A stretch of DNA of 64,000 bases from Rostratula benghalensis (taxonomy: Eukaryota; Chordata; Aves; Charadriiformes; Rostratulidae): NCBI GenBank assembly GCA_013399305.1, contig VXAI01000374.1:186001-250000 (forward strand). Reading direction: 5' to 3'. The position numbers and the translations under genes were made by a program. The stretch's first letter is position 1; every line of letters begins with the position of its first letter. This document shows positions 49,071 to 62,270 of the stretch, in pieces. The notes beneath the pieces are model-generated. The model saw nothing but the letters and a program-made list of their open reading frames with translations. It did no database searches and was not told the DNA's origin.

Positions 49071-52000
49071 GTGCACTGAGCTCTGCCTGCACTCTCTGGG
49101 GGACACACTCGAGGGCTTCAGGCTCACAGGTACCCGGGAAGGGCCATCATGTCCCAAGTCTTACAACACACACTTTTACGCTGTAAGATTCAGCTACTGG
49201 ATGTGTTAATGTTCCAACTTAATTCAAACTCTTCTGAACCAAGTGCAAAACCAATATGCACAATTTCACTGTTTTGGTCATTCATCCGATCACATTTACC
49301 TTGACTTTGCCAGTTAACAAAGCTGTGGCCCCAAGCCTTCTCCATCTGCTTTCTCTCAAGACTTTCCCTTATGACCAGGTGAAGCCTTGGTCAAACATGG
49401 GAAGTGCAGACCAACAAAGCATCTTCTTTAAAGAAATCAATGACAGCATGAAACATCATGGATCTAACTAGTTCAGACTGATGGTAAAAGAACAGAAAAC
49501 CCAGTCCATTTAGGACTGGAAGGAGGACATCTCTTCTTACAGTATTCAAGTCAAATATTTCCTTGTGGAGATGAGCAGGTATAGAGGTGGATATATTTAA
49601 GTACCACAGCTGGCAACTCTGCATGCTCTTCTCACATTTCTTTCTGCAGCTTGCCTGTTACATTGGATATTCCTTAGATTCATATAATTGATTTTGAATT
49701 GATCTGATGGAGGAGATAACTGTAGTGTTACAAGTAGAGGACATCTTATTGTGGCTAAAGTCAGGAGATGTCTGTTCCCGTCAAGAGCTCCACAGGCTTT
49801 CACTGGAAGGCATCAGTGTATTTAGTACCTATACTAAACACTGTATTTAGCCAAGTCCATTCCATCACATGAATCTTTCTTCCTTTTATCACAAGAGATA
49901 TACACCAGCTTGGGAAGTGCAATTATAAAAAAAAAAAAGAGGGGAAAAAATAGTCACACTATTTTTGTTTTGCTCTTACTTTTTTCTTTTCTTTACTTTT
50001 TTCCAAAGCAAAAAACCCACACATGCCCCACAAAAGATGATTAACAGGGAAACATCATCTTGGATGGACTGTGCTGTGTGATGTTACCACCAAGACAGGT
50101 TAGTGACCTGTATTTCTGCAAAAAGGGAGAAATTCTCCATTTTATTTCCTAAAGAAAGACAACATGAACCTACCTTTATAGAAAAGCTTTCAATCAGCTG
50201 GATCAGCCAGCCAGCCAGCTTGGTACCACCAGAGAGCAGACAGATTTTATAAACAACTGAAGAAGTTTGCCATCTGGCAATCTGGGAATAAGAGATCAGA
50301 GCAAACTCCATCCCATTAAAGGAAATGAAGACAAAGACTTGTGCCAGACTGGGAAGGATGCAGGCAAGACAACCACTGGCAACAACACTTCACCACAGAG
50401 TTGTTTCTCTTCTCCACTGCTGAAAAATCAGTTTACAACTGAACTAACAGAAACTACTGAAAGAGTGAATGCAAGATATTGTCCCTATCCTCAGAAGCTC
50501 TATGTTTCCAAAAGGCATGGGACATAAGGGGAAAACTTTGGAAGAACTTATACTTTATCTTGGATAATAATTACCAATAAGTAAAATCTGTCTTCCAGCT
50601 CAGATGTTCTCCTGAAAAGGACTGCAGAACTGAAGTTGAATCAGAGACAAAAACTTTCTGGAAGTACAAAAACATTCTGAAATAAAGCACCACGCACAGC
50701 AAACCCGCTCATGTTTGTAGCCTCCTGTGCTGTTGGAACAAACTTTAGTGGGTATATACAAGTTTGAATTACTAACAGAAAACTGCATTAGCTGTAAATT
50801 TATCTCCTTTCATTCATTGACTGTTGGAAATTAGAATATATTTGAAAGCTGAATTCCATGCATACTGGTCAGATGACTATAAGAAAGCTTTTTCACACAA
50901 TGTACAATTTGAGAGATTTTCAAAACAGTCATTTGCTACTCACAATGTATTGCACTGAGATTACATCTGCTTTACATGTTTGTATCACTTCTCACTGACT
51001 GGAAGACTGACGCTTCCTAAACAGAGAAATAGTAAGAAATGAGTAAACAACCTGTTCCCATGACAGCAAGCCCTCTTTAGTCTTCCCATTGCAACAGTAT
51101 GTTTCCTGTTATAAATTCTAGCCTCACACAAAGACTCTGCTCCAAGTTCCACTAAAACTTGAATCTGCATCATCTCATATTGGCTGCCTGCCAAAAGGGA
51201 AATTTTTACCTGTGGCAGGTGAAAAGTATCCCCAGGTGTAGGCAAAACAAACTGCAACTGAACTGCAATGGGAACATGCAAAGGCCATTTTGCAGCATTT
51301 GCCCCTCTCAAGCCAGAATACTCCAGCACCTTGTGCAAGACAAATAAACCAATCTGCTCAAAGAAAAGAGTTCTTTTGCCTATTTAAAAGGTATTCTGAT
51401 TATGAATTAAAATTGTAGGATTGACTGAGGATAAAATTGAAAAGGGGTATGTCTATAAATTCATTAAATCCATGTTATGGCCTGGTCTTAACTCTCATAC
51501 TTTCTACACAGGCATCAAGGTGCCTATAGCAAGGGGCTAAATCTGACCAGCAATGAGTGGCTTTAGGGCAGTGGATCATCACTGCCTGTAATCCCTTCCC
51601 TCATCTACGTTACAAGCAGGATTGTACACAGAGTAACTAATGCACAGCACCCTCACCAGATACAAAGTCATAAGGCAGATGGATGGACATATGTACAACT
51701 GCAGCTAACTGCTAATGCAGCCATTAGCACTCAACAAGATGACACCAGTTTGGGACATTTTCTGGAAGAATTTATTTTTATAAATAAAACCTTGGCATCC
51801 TGAAACTGATATAATCTTGCTTTCATGCAACCTGTGTGAGACAATTAAAAGGACACTGGCCTCATTCCCCTTTTGCCCCTCTCTGGTGGAGTTTAGTAAT
51901 ATCCCTTCTTCTCATCATGAAAATACTGTACTGACATAAAAATTCACTATGTGATCCTGAATTTTAAAACTCACTTTCCTTTAACTTCCATTTTTTTTAA

Positions 52001-55000
52001 CATAGGGGAACCGATTCCTGGTGGAAGTATTTAAATTTTACCTAAGAAAATTCCTACACTGGCCACAATCAAATTCAAATGGAACAAGAATGAATGAGAA
52101 AATACAATGAAAGACTTCAACGCTAGAAGTCTTATCCCATAATATGTGTCTCCAAATCAGGAATGGACATGAATACATAACCATCCACATATTTGTTCAA
52201 GGTCCATGACTGTTGATGTCAGAGTTTTCCATGCATGGAAAGACTATAAATTCAGAGCTTCATTAACAGCAACTGAATCTCCACTATCTAATAAAAGACA
52301 GTTTTGGCCTGAGGTTCTTCCACAACTAAACTAGGCAGATGGTGAAGTGGTGCTGAAGAAAACAAACAGGGTCCTCTCCTGTTTAGAGCATTCAATGGGC
52401 AGCTGGTTTCTGGTTTTAGGTGATGTTGATGAGGTCTTCTCCAAGGAGTTACCTAGTAAAAGGCTGTCAATGAATTACCAAACTTAAGATGAATTGTATT
52501 TGCCTTTTGCAGGTAAAGCCTTCCATTGAATGGGATGATTATATCATTGCATAGTGTTCATATATTACACACACATTGAAATGGACTAAGAGCACTTTTT
52601 CAGGCTCCCATGTAAACAACTACAGTCAGATTATTCCCGAAGAAAGAAAATAATAATATTTTAAAATCATTTGTTCATCAATATGTTGGGGTTTTCCAAC
52701 ATTTACCTAGAACTAGTAATAGCTAAATAAGTAAAATGGCTTTCCCCCACAAAATCAGTCAGTTTACAAAAGTTAAAGTAGAGTTTTAGTTATTTTTCTG
52801 ATCTTTGGCTTTTTTAACAGATTGTTCACTTCTCCCAGGTGAAGCCAATGCAGGGGAAAAATGAAGCACACAAGGAAAAGAACCTTTCACTCATTAGGTC
52901 CTTTTCATTGGCAACTCTATGTTTTCATCTGTGAAATTTCTAAGGTAATGAATATCTCAAACCATGTGCTGAAGTAATAATTTAATGATAAAACTAATCT
53001 TTCCAATAAACAGCTCTGTGGAACATGCCATTTTTCATTTTCAAAGAGCCAGAAGGATTATGGTTGTGATTTAGATACCTATTTTTCCAAAATTGCCCTC
53101 CACGTCTTCTTTATTCTAATGCACTGTTCAGAATCCCTAGCAAGTAAGAATTGCATCTATATGAGGAGGAAAAAAAAATACAGTAAAAACAAATGTAACC
53201 TTAGAAAATCACTGATGTAAGTAGTTTCATTCCATGTACTAAAACCCATTTCAAAACTAATCTATTGCATATTCTTTCCTTTCAAAAAATGTAAATTGAT
53301 CTTTCAGCTTGAATACCTGTCAAAGCACAACCACTACAGCATTGATAAGTCATTTTTCTTGTCAGTATATAATGTCTGGTATGCTGTAAACTTACACATA
53401 GGTCCATAAGAACTGCTGGACCAGATTACACCTAAACCAGGGCTGGGGATGTTCACTCTAGGAGTCGTTGGCAGCAGCATGAGTGAGGAGTGCCTTTGTC
53501 CCACTAGGATCTCCCAAAGTGATACCAAAACACATCACAAGTAAACTTAATATGATAGTTCCAAACACGGCACTGGTTCATCAGTCTTCCACTGACTGTT
53601 AACTGTTAACATGCCCCTTCCCAATGCCAGGAAGACATTGCCAGCTGCCAGGAAGCTAAGAATAGGTAAAATAGTGCCAGCCAGCATTACTGGGACATTC
53701 TGGACAAACTCACAATGGTGATGCTGTGCAGAGGCCCACTTCAACAACCATAATGTCCACTCTGGCAAAGCTGGCAAAACACATTGACTTACTTTACCAA
53801 ATCCTAAAAAAAAAATCCTAGATAACCTTTGAATTTAACCACTTCACTTAAAATGTCTCTTCTAGGTTGTGGATAAGGTCAACAATATTGCCCCATAGAG
53901 AACAAAAAAAAGAGGCTTTATGGAAGGCAGAAAAATATTTGGTATCTGCTGCCCTTTTTACTTCTTTCTAAACATAGGTTAAGCACTCAACCTATCCTAA
54001 ATTTTGTACACTTACTCAAAATTTCTGGGGGACATTGCTTCCTAAATGGGAAGACTCTTGTTCAGAAAATACTGAACAAAGGCAAAATTGCCTTTGATTG
54101 TAACAGAGCTGTATATTCGGTCTGTGAGCAACACTTTTCCCCTGACTTTACCCAGTTTGAAGTAAGATGTCTTGAATAACCCTGGGGTTTGTGCTCCTTC
54201 CAGGAGCAATGGGAAAAGACAGCATCTCCAAAGTGAGAGGCAACTCACTGAATACAGACCTCTCTGCTGACCATTTGAGAGTGCCTATATGTCTAGTTCG
54301 ACTTTTAGATCAAGACAGCAAGGTGAGAAAAGTCCCCAAAAATTCATTTCCAGTTTTGATACCTTTCTTTTTCTTTGCATGTTATTCATGAGCCACATGT
54401 TTCTCTCACAATTGCACATTTTTCACAAGTACTCACTAGTCATGAAAAATTACTTTTAGCCTACAAACTGTCTCTAGAGACTTAATCTCAATTACTTGTG
54501 GACTACCACTGTCTTGCACTTCTGCCTTTTTGTGCCAACAGATGGCTGAGCACACTTAAATCAAGAGAATAAACAAGCTGAAAAATAAAAAATTCAGACA
54601 GACTGATGACACACTTTGCAGGATTTTTACAAATCACCACTATTTAAATATTTGTGAGCAGTGATCAGGCTACAAGCTCACGTGGCAGAGTTTTGCATGT
54701 GCTCATCTCATTCATGAAAGCAGCTGCCCTGCATGCAAATCCTTTCTGTTTAGCCAAGATTTTTCCTGCTTTCCAATACTAGCTATTAAATCCTGGACAG
54801 AAAGAGATGCCCAGTGAGAAGAATAGAGTAACTTTTGGGTTGCAGAACATGGGTGGCCTTTCTCATAGGGGACTAGGAAAGTGTGAAAATGTAGGGGTGG
54901 TATTTTTAGACTTAGGCATGATAGAAGGAATGAAGGAGAAGGTCATAGCTTTGAAGGTTCACCTTTCACCTTGAAAGAAAACCCTTAGGTGTTTGGACCT

Positions 55001-57783
55001 GAGCAGATGCTGCAGCTTTGGCCATAGCTCAGGCACAACCAGCCTGAGAACAGCCTTGTGTTACCACATAGGCACTCTTCAGTGAAGAGGAGCTGCTTCA
55101 AAGGGACCAGATTACTAATTTCTGACAAAAACTACCCAATTTTTAGCATATCTTTCTATGAAACTTTTCTCGGGCACTATTAAGGTGTCTGAAAGTTACC
55201 TGAAAGCCAAATCCTTTCCCTTTTGCTGAAAGCAGAGGGGAGAGCTTTGTAACAAAGATGGCTTTTTCTTTTCATAGAAATCACAAAAACCTGCTAAAAA
55301 GTATGTACAGCTTTGTCTCAGACTGACAAAATTCCCACCCTACAGGACCAGTAATTTTTTTTTCTGGTTTTTAAAACCAACAAAACAAATCCACAAACCC
55401 CCCTCCAAACCCAGAGCTGTAAATGCCAGTGCTGTTGTAGTGAAATGCACATGCATGGACAAGGTTCCCCTGCCAAACAAAGCAGTTTTGGAAACTAAAC
55501 CTTCAATCTTAAGTTGAGTGATGTCCTGCCTCAAAGTCAACAATAAATCTGACTGTTCAGCCAGACAGTTATTTCACAAAGGTTGTGTTTCCTCCCGCTG
55601 CTCATGTGGATGTGCTCTGGCTCCTAGTCCTCCTGTACTCACTCATAGAAGGGATGCAAAGTCCATGTCACTTGCTATCATGTTTTTGCTCAGCTCCACC
55701 AAGCCAGCCATGGTCTGTTTGATGGTATGTATTAAATTTTTGTTGTTTAGCACAAATATCTAGCTTTTAGTCTGGTTTTCTTTATATGCCTCAGGTTCCT
55801 GATGCCTTTTCCAAATGTGGACCAATTCCTTTACGGAGCCCTCTCTTTTTTTTCCCCCCCTTTCTTTTCTCAATCACACTGAAACTAAGGTTGTCTCTAA
55901 CCTTCTCTCTGCTTTCAAACAGTTTCACACTTTCTCTGTCTATTCTGTTACATGCTTGTCATTTCCATTCTCTCCTCAGTGTGGATAAGACCAGACTGGC
56001 TCTGCTTAGAAACAACAGGCTTTTTTGGGGGTTATAGTATTTCCTGAATATTGTTCAGATTTCCTGCAAGTGAATTGACTGCAGAAGGCACACAGCTATT
56101 TTTAAATCCTCTTCTATTTTTTCCCCCTTCTTATCTGTCACAGATTAAAACTCAAAGGGATTTAGAGTAGATGCTCCCAACTCATCACAGTCCCTCACAC
56201 ATTAATATTTCAGGTCATTACTGTGAGGAGCTTGAAATGTTCCATGGTACACGTTTACCTTCAGTTTCTCTCCTCCAGAATTTCTAAGTGTGTTAACTCT
56301 GTTTCTCCTTGTAAATCTAAATTTCTTAGTTGCAGAGCCTGAAATTTCCTGCTGGGAAGAGAGCTCCCAAAGTTTCCTTATGGAAACCATGTTCTTTGAG
56401 AGTGGGATCGATCAAGCAGGTCAGTAGTAAGGGAGTCAGAAGGGTATTTGGTTCCTCTAGCTTTGTGAGAGCATTGGTGCAATACAGGACTGGATGATAC
56501 GATTAAGCATCCCTTGCAGCAAAAAAGAAAGCTGTTACTTCTTCAGTACATTAACAGACTCCGAGTCAGACCTAGAGATGAATCTCTGAAGAATTCCAAC
56601 ATTCATAAAAACACCTCCAACATGAAATTTACACCACGTGGATACATGAGGCAGTATATGCATGCAAGCAAGTGTGTATGTATACTCAGTACAGGTGGGA
56701 ATGGCTGTGTATGACACGACAGTATGTGCAGCACTGTGCACAGAAATGTCTGCAGGAGCAAGAGTGCAGTGAGGGATTGAATGGAGTTGTACTTCTGGCC
56801 AAGCAAGATATACTGAAGGGGGTTAGGGAGTGGAAGGAAACATCCTTGCAGTGACCAGAAAGGCGTAGGAAGTGATTTATCCATACCTTTCCTACGTCTA
56901 AGTACTCAAAAATGGTGCCAGCATCCCCCTGTGCTAACGTTCTAGTTCTGCAGGATGCTGGAGAGCCAGAGGGCTTTGATACAACCAGAGAGAAGTGTTA
57001 ACATACTCAGGAGACAGAGGTCTGAAAGTTTAAGGCTTCTTTAATCTACTGGAGCTGAGGTGTGGGTGCTGTAATGACTTAAACATCATTAGGTTACCTT
57101 ACAACTCCTTGTTGCCACTAGTAAAGCCGAGGCTGAACAGCTGAACCCCACAGGGAGCAGTGGGGAGGCAAATGCTGGGACTTCTTGCTCAGACCTGTAC
57201 AAAAGATAAGAAAGAAAAGAGCACAGTGAATGAAATGCCACAAGTTAGTACATTAGTTGCCACGCAGACTGACTTGCTTTGTAGTAGCACTATAGCCTCA
57301 GAGACACATAGGGAACAGCAAGAGTTTCTTAACTGAATAAGACCAAGGTAGAGGGGAGCTTGAAATGTCTGGTACATGGCCAGATGAAGGGGAAGACCAA
57401 CCAGGACACAGCACAGCCTCAGTAAGATAAGCTATTGAGGAAGATGCAGTGCTGGAAGTTTTTTATCCTGGAGCTTTGATCTCCCTGCTTTTGACTCTGG
57501 GTCACTGTAACATTTGAATGAGCCCTAACTCTCACACTGTACTGGTGACAGATCGAGGCAGCTCCATGGGAGAAGAGGGGGCCCAGGCTCACCACCTAAA
57601 GAGAGGAAGAGTCTGACAGAAACAGAGCATTTGGCTTTTCTCAAAGCTAGAGTGTGGACAAGGCTGATGCTGCAAGAATTTCACCAAGCAGTGTGATCTA
57701 GTTTTATGCAACTGAAGTTATTTGGATCAAACCGGACAGATAGGTATGACCAAAAAACATTATGGAGATGAGGAAAGAAAATC
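49071..57783. other. Gene-free intervening DNA
   Basis: About 8.7 kb with no recognised gene. It contains a short (CCAG)n run at 50206-50219, A12 near 49928 and a T/C-rich stretch at 55846-55870. Two weak protein-like or exon-like segments (53547-53777 minus and 54204-54322 plus) are discussed as findings and are not called as genes. Confidence 0.55.
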
Positions 57784-57787
57784 ATTG

Positions 57788-58018
57788 ACTCATAGAATGG
57801 TCTAGGTTGGAAGGGACCTTAGAGATCATCAAGTTCTGACCCCCTGCCATGGACAGGGACACCTCCCACTAGAGCAGGTTGCTCAAAGTCCCATCCAGCC
57901 TGGCCTTGAATCCCTCCAGGGATGGGGCATCCGCAGCTTCTCTGGGCAACCTGTTCCAGTGCCTCACCACCCGCACGGTAAAGAATTTCTTCCTAATATC
58001 TAATCTATATCTTCCACA
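57788..58018 (-). mobile_element. CR1: CR1 3'-end fragment
   Basis: A minus-strand CR1 copy of about 230 bases. The 3' UTR begins at about 57788 ('ctcatagaatggtctaggtt') and the last ORF2 codons run to about 58018 ('aagaatttcttcctaatatc'). The wording matches the 3' part of the 5025-6139 copy (for example 'gttgctc', 'gatggggcatcc' in complement), so both belong to one subfamily. There is no intact frame. Confidence 0.94.
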
Positions 58019-58415
58019 TGTGAAATCTTGTCATACCCTTTTTTTTTAGAGAAAGGTGTTCCACTTCTCATTTTTAAGCAAAATTTCTTTTTAAAATTCA
58101 AACAATTAAAAAGAAAAAGCATTGAAAAATAAATAAAGATGAAATATTATTTTAACATAAAATATCTTTATCCTTTTTTTTTTTCTCTCCATTCTCTTAA
58201 AAGAAAAAAAAAAAAAATTGTCTGGGACAACCATTTGGACTGCAGACCTAAAAATCCATTTTCCCAACAGCTCTTCACTGACTGTCAGTCCATTAACACT
58301 TCCCAGAGCCAGGTATTGTAAGAGGTTGTATAACCTGGCTAGTGATGGTTCTGAGAGACCAGAGTAATCGTCGTAGAAAATGTCAGCTCTCATTTGTTTT
58401 TACACTAAGCATAGT

Positions 58416-58467
58416 TAATATATATAATATATATATAAAAAGCTTTTTTTTTTTTTTTTTTTTTTTT
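58416..58467. repeat. (TA)n followed by T24
   Basis: An imperfect TA run (58416-58436) is followed within eight bases by 24 consecutive T (58444-58467), the longest homopolymer in the window apart from the A run near 62140. On the minus strand this would read as an A tail, but no SINE or retrocopy body could be recognised beside it. Confidence 0.92.
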
Positions 58468-58956
58468 ACTGACAGGTAGCAGAAATAATGAAAGTCAGGT
58501 CTCTTCCCAGAATGGAGCCTATTTTCATTCCAGGTTGAGCATTTTCAGGGAGAATTCCAGAGGCAGGGAGAAATGCCCTGAAATACCCTGGGGGACATAT
58601 TTGGGAAATATCTGGGTGCTGCCCCATATTTTACAGCTGATCAATATTTTACTCAAGCATGAAAAGAAGAGAGGACTTACTAGATTTCTTTCTTGCTGCA
58701 AGAAAACAGTGACTGTTACCAAGTGCTGCGTGTTCAGGCATTACCAGAGCTCTTGGGACCGGCTTCAGACTCAAAGCCTGGACAATAAATACCTGACAGA
58801 AGGTGGCAACGTTCCTCTGGCTCTACCTCACATTTGTGTCACTGAAGCATAAGTACCTTTCTAGCAGTTCAGTGCCTGGACTCAGCTCCAATCTGTTGAG
58901 CTACCAATTGTGATACCCAGTGCATGAACTCTGCCTTTGGAACTTTGGGCAATTTT

Positions 58957-59045
58957 CCTATGGGACCTTGTACAAATCACTCAATCTCTCCACAGTTTAG
59001 TTTCCTAGCTGTAAAACAAAGATAACTTTTACTTTGGTTCCCTCT
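58957..59045 (+). mobile_element. MIR: MIR-like SINE core
   Basis: The plus strand reads 'gaccttgtacaaatcactca', 'atctctccacagtttagttt', 'cctagctgtaaaacaaagat' and 'aacttttact'. This matches, in order and spacing, the known MIR core (GACCTTGGGCAAGTCACTTAA..CTCTCTG..CTCAGTTTCCTCATCTGTAAAATGGGGATAATA). It is the clearest of the ancient SINE remnants here. MIR is mostly studied in mammals, and birds keep only sparse, diverged copies. Confidence 0.68.
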
Positions 59046-59874
59046 GTTTTGCATTATCATTAGCACATTTCTGAGGGAAAGGACTGATCCTTACTATGTG
59101 TTCATGCCTCACCTCATATGTAACAGAGGCATAACCATGAGCACCAGGGTTTGAGTAAAAAAAAAAGTTCATCAGACTACACAAGAATAACTGAATGCAA
59201 ATAAACATAACAGACTAATAATGTAAGGAGGCATGCAGTGTGGAAGCTACATGGTGCAAAGGTAAAACTGAGTTTCTTTGATTTTCTCCTCCACTCCCAA
59301 ATAGAGTTTAATTCCTCTCTGACACAAGCATCTCTGCAATACCTTTGTTAGAGGGTAAATTTCATCTGAATGCTGTCACACACATCAGTCTTTCTTCAAG
59401 GTCAAGATTTTGTTTGATGTCTTTATCTTGAGCAAACAAAGGTAAATGGGAAAGAGAAAACGCACTGAACTAGAAACTGCTGAGCTTTCTGTACAAATGT
59501 TTCTATTTGCTCCCTGAATTGGCTATGTATTTCCTCTATTTAATATTTTATAACTATACAAACAAACCAATGAATCCAGACAGCTCACACTTCTAAATGA
59601 AAAAGAGAAAGGCAAAGTGTGTGTCCAGTTGGTGCCAATTTTGGGAGACTGTATCTTACATGAAGCCTGTAAATTGTGAAATCAGTAAATGAAATGCCAA
59701 TACGGAATATTTTTTCATGGTGAGAGCCACAGTTTTAAGATCTCCAGTTCCTTTCTACCAAGTGCTGCATCAACACTAGGTGGTAAACAATTGGTTCCAT
59801 TGGACTAGAAAAGACTGATAAATAATGATGGCATTGAAAAATTAGTGGTTAACAGAATTTGAAACAAGGCTGTG

Positions 59875-59950
59875 GGGCTATCTAATCTACCCAAGTCTAG
59901 AGAAGCATCTTGTGCCAGAGCTAGGATTTGAACTCAGCCCTTCAATATCT
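59875..59950 (-). mobile_element. MIR: MIR-like SINE fragment
   Basis: The plus strand reads 'cccaagtctagagaagcatc' and 'gccagagctaggatttgaac' followed by 'tcagccc'. This matches the antisense of the MIR 5' part (GCCCAAGGTCACAC..GGCAGAGCCAGGATTTGAACCCAGG). It lies about 0.9 kb from, and in opposite orientation to, the core at 58957. Confidence 0.55.
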
Positions 59951-60662
59951 TAATGTAGGTATTTGGGCCTCCTTTCTGAAGTAGAGAGTTTATTTTGTAA
60001 TGCTGAACTTCATGACCATTAGAAAGTGGAGCAAGGGAAAATCCAGCAAATGCCAAAGTGAAAAGCACGAGCTTCTAATGAATTCTGAAAAACAGACTAT
60101 TCTTTCTGATACCAGAAGAAAAAAAAAATAATCTAATGAGCATGGGAAATAGTAAAGGGATTCTAGGAAAGTTGCAGTTATAGTACCTTGTATACAAGTC
60201 TAGAAGAAAAGGCAGAGCTGGCAGAGAAAGGGGATGTGCTGCTGCTTTAATCAAAAGAAGGCTAGAGAAGCTGGTGGGTTAGCCCTTTTCTTGCATGACT
60301 TTTTCCCTCCCACTAAGAGGAACACCAAGGGCACCCTGCAATCAGTGACTACTCCCTCTTGAAGGCACTGGTCTGCTCTTGGTCTTTTCCCGCTGCCCAG
60401 CAATGGCTGGCAGCCCTACAGATATGCCCTGTCGTTACCTCCTCTCCCTGAGGAGTAAGTAACCTTACTTTAAAGTATTTCACTACAGAGCTAATTAAAA
60501 GTGACCTGAATGATGGCCTATAATAGCAGGGAAATCACATTTGCACCTCTTTTCCCCATATCTATAAAGAAGATACTCAAAAGAACAGGGGCTGGTGTAA
60601 AGCAGCACAGTTCCACTAAAAGCAGTGAAATGAAGCCAAATGGGATGAGGACCAGTGACTTT

Positions 60663-60680
60663 TTTGTTGTTGTTGTTGTT
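60663..60680. repeat. (TTG)n microsatellite
   Basis: About five to six TTG units following a short T run. Confidence 0.9.
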
Positions 60681-61310
60681 CATTTGGGTGTAAAACAACT
60701 GCAACAAAAATAAAATATAACTTGACTACAGGTCAGCAGGCAAGCTAATGCAGATTTCCCATAAGTGACTGGAGACTATACAGACACAATTCCTGTACAG
60801 CAGGCCTCGGCATTGCCATGGAAACAATTACATTCAAAGAACAAACCACAATTGCTATCAAGCCATTCAGAAGGCATTTAAAACTTGTTATGCACTTAAA
60901 GTACAAGGAAATTAGTTTGCTAATTAACACACTGTTTCTAGCCATTGTGATTTCTTTCTTTAATGGGGAGAGTGGTATTTGTTGCTTTGCTTTCCCTCCT
61001 AATGTTCCCTCCAACAAACACACTTAGCTTAAATACAGTATTTCAGCATTTGTTTCAAACCATGTAATAAAAGCTCAAACCTCAACTAGTCTTCATCTTT
61101 TCTTTTTTAGACAATGCCTCCAATAGATCCTTTTTAATCTCCCCTAATGTCTCTAATGTAATGAATCCCATATATTATGATACTGTAATGGTTAGAAAGT
61201 GCTTAGGCAAGCCTTCCAAAAAGAAATAGATTTCATAGTCTTTAAACAAAAAAAATCAAAACAAGAATAACAACCTGCCCACCTCACCCCCACCCCCCAA
61301 TAAAAACACC

Positions 61311-61340
61311 TTAATTAACTGCAGTTAATTAACTGCAGTT
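61311..61340. repeat. Palindromic 14-bp tandem repeat
   Basis: TTAATTAACTGCAG occurs twice in tandem (61311-61324 and 61325-61338). The unit is arranged so that 61317-61340 forms a perfect 24-base palindrome centred on TTAATTAA and flanked by CTGCAG on each side. Confidence 0.96.
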
Positions 61341-62121
61341 TTCAGGGAACTGCTTAATTATGATTTCTAATATCCCAGTCCTAGTTTCGCATGAGGTCAG
61401 TCAGAATTCCAGCCCCCATCTTCAGGGAACGAAATGACGGTTCAGCATTTCCATGCATAGCTAAATACATCACTTCCAGGTGTGCTAGTGGCCCCAAAAA
61501 TGTATCTGGAGTAGAGTAAAAGCCTCAGGGGTTCCCAAAAGTCCATTTTGCCTGAAGGAAACTGAAGCACATGTTCGTTCAAAACTAATAGTTTTTCTGG
61601 ACTGATATTTTGGTGCTAAGAGCACTAAAGCCGTCTTTTGTGTTAAATTCCCAAAATAATTTGAGCTAGTAGCTTCTAGAAAATGAGCAAAGCAACAACC
61701 AACCTTAAAAACAACCCGTATCACTCGCTGCACTTTGCTGTACCACAAGGCCATAATCATCAAGGCTGTGTTCAGGGTTAACTGCACAACGAAGGCACAG
61801 ACCCCAAATGAAGAAGCAGACAAAAAAGAAAAAACAACTAATACAGGAAAAGGAGGGATGCACTTAATGCCTCAGCAGCTTGACCTTTACAGTAGAATAA
61901 CCACAGAGCATAATATCTAGCCTAAGGGAAGAAATAACACGAGCTCTAAGCACAACCCAATACTCCAACCAGAAACCTGATGATTCTTCCATGCTAGAAG
62001 GCAGAAAAGGCCATTACAGGTTATCCAAAAAGTCACTGAAATGTTTGCAGTTGACCTTGCCCTAGGGTTTCTTGCAGCTACAGAGCCTGATTGTTTATTT
62101 CTGTGTATTCTGTAGCCTAGG

Positions 62122-62122
62122 A

Positions 62123-62157
<35 letters not shown>

Positions 62158-62158
62158 A
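62122..62158. repeat. (CA)n followed by about 24 A
   Basis: About seven CA units merge into a run of about 24 A. It is a compound simple repeat like the one at 1117-1139. Confidence 0.95.
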
Positions 62159-62242
62159 TCCTCGTTTGCATCATATAATTGGCTGTAGCATTTTCTAGGA
62201 AGAACATGTTGTTATGGCCTGATAGCTCCATACACCACATAC

Positions 62243-62270
62243 ATCATCCATACATTATCATCCATACATT
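62243..62270. repeat. 14-bp tandem duplication
   Basis: ATCATCCATACATT occurs twice head to tail (62243-62256 and 62257-62270). Confidence 0.95.

Noticed and set aside
48534..49157. 207-codon minus-strand open frame
   Set aside because: It is the antisense of the sense-strand CR1 copy at 48230-49070 and runs out of the element. It is Pro/Ser-rich as expected for the complement of CR1 ORF2.
58444..58467. T24 as the tail of a minus-strand retrocopy
   Set aside because: No SINE, LINE or processed transcript body is recognisable beside it. It is more likely simple-repeat growth next to the TA run.
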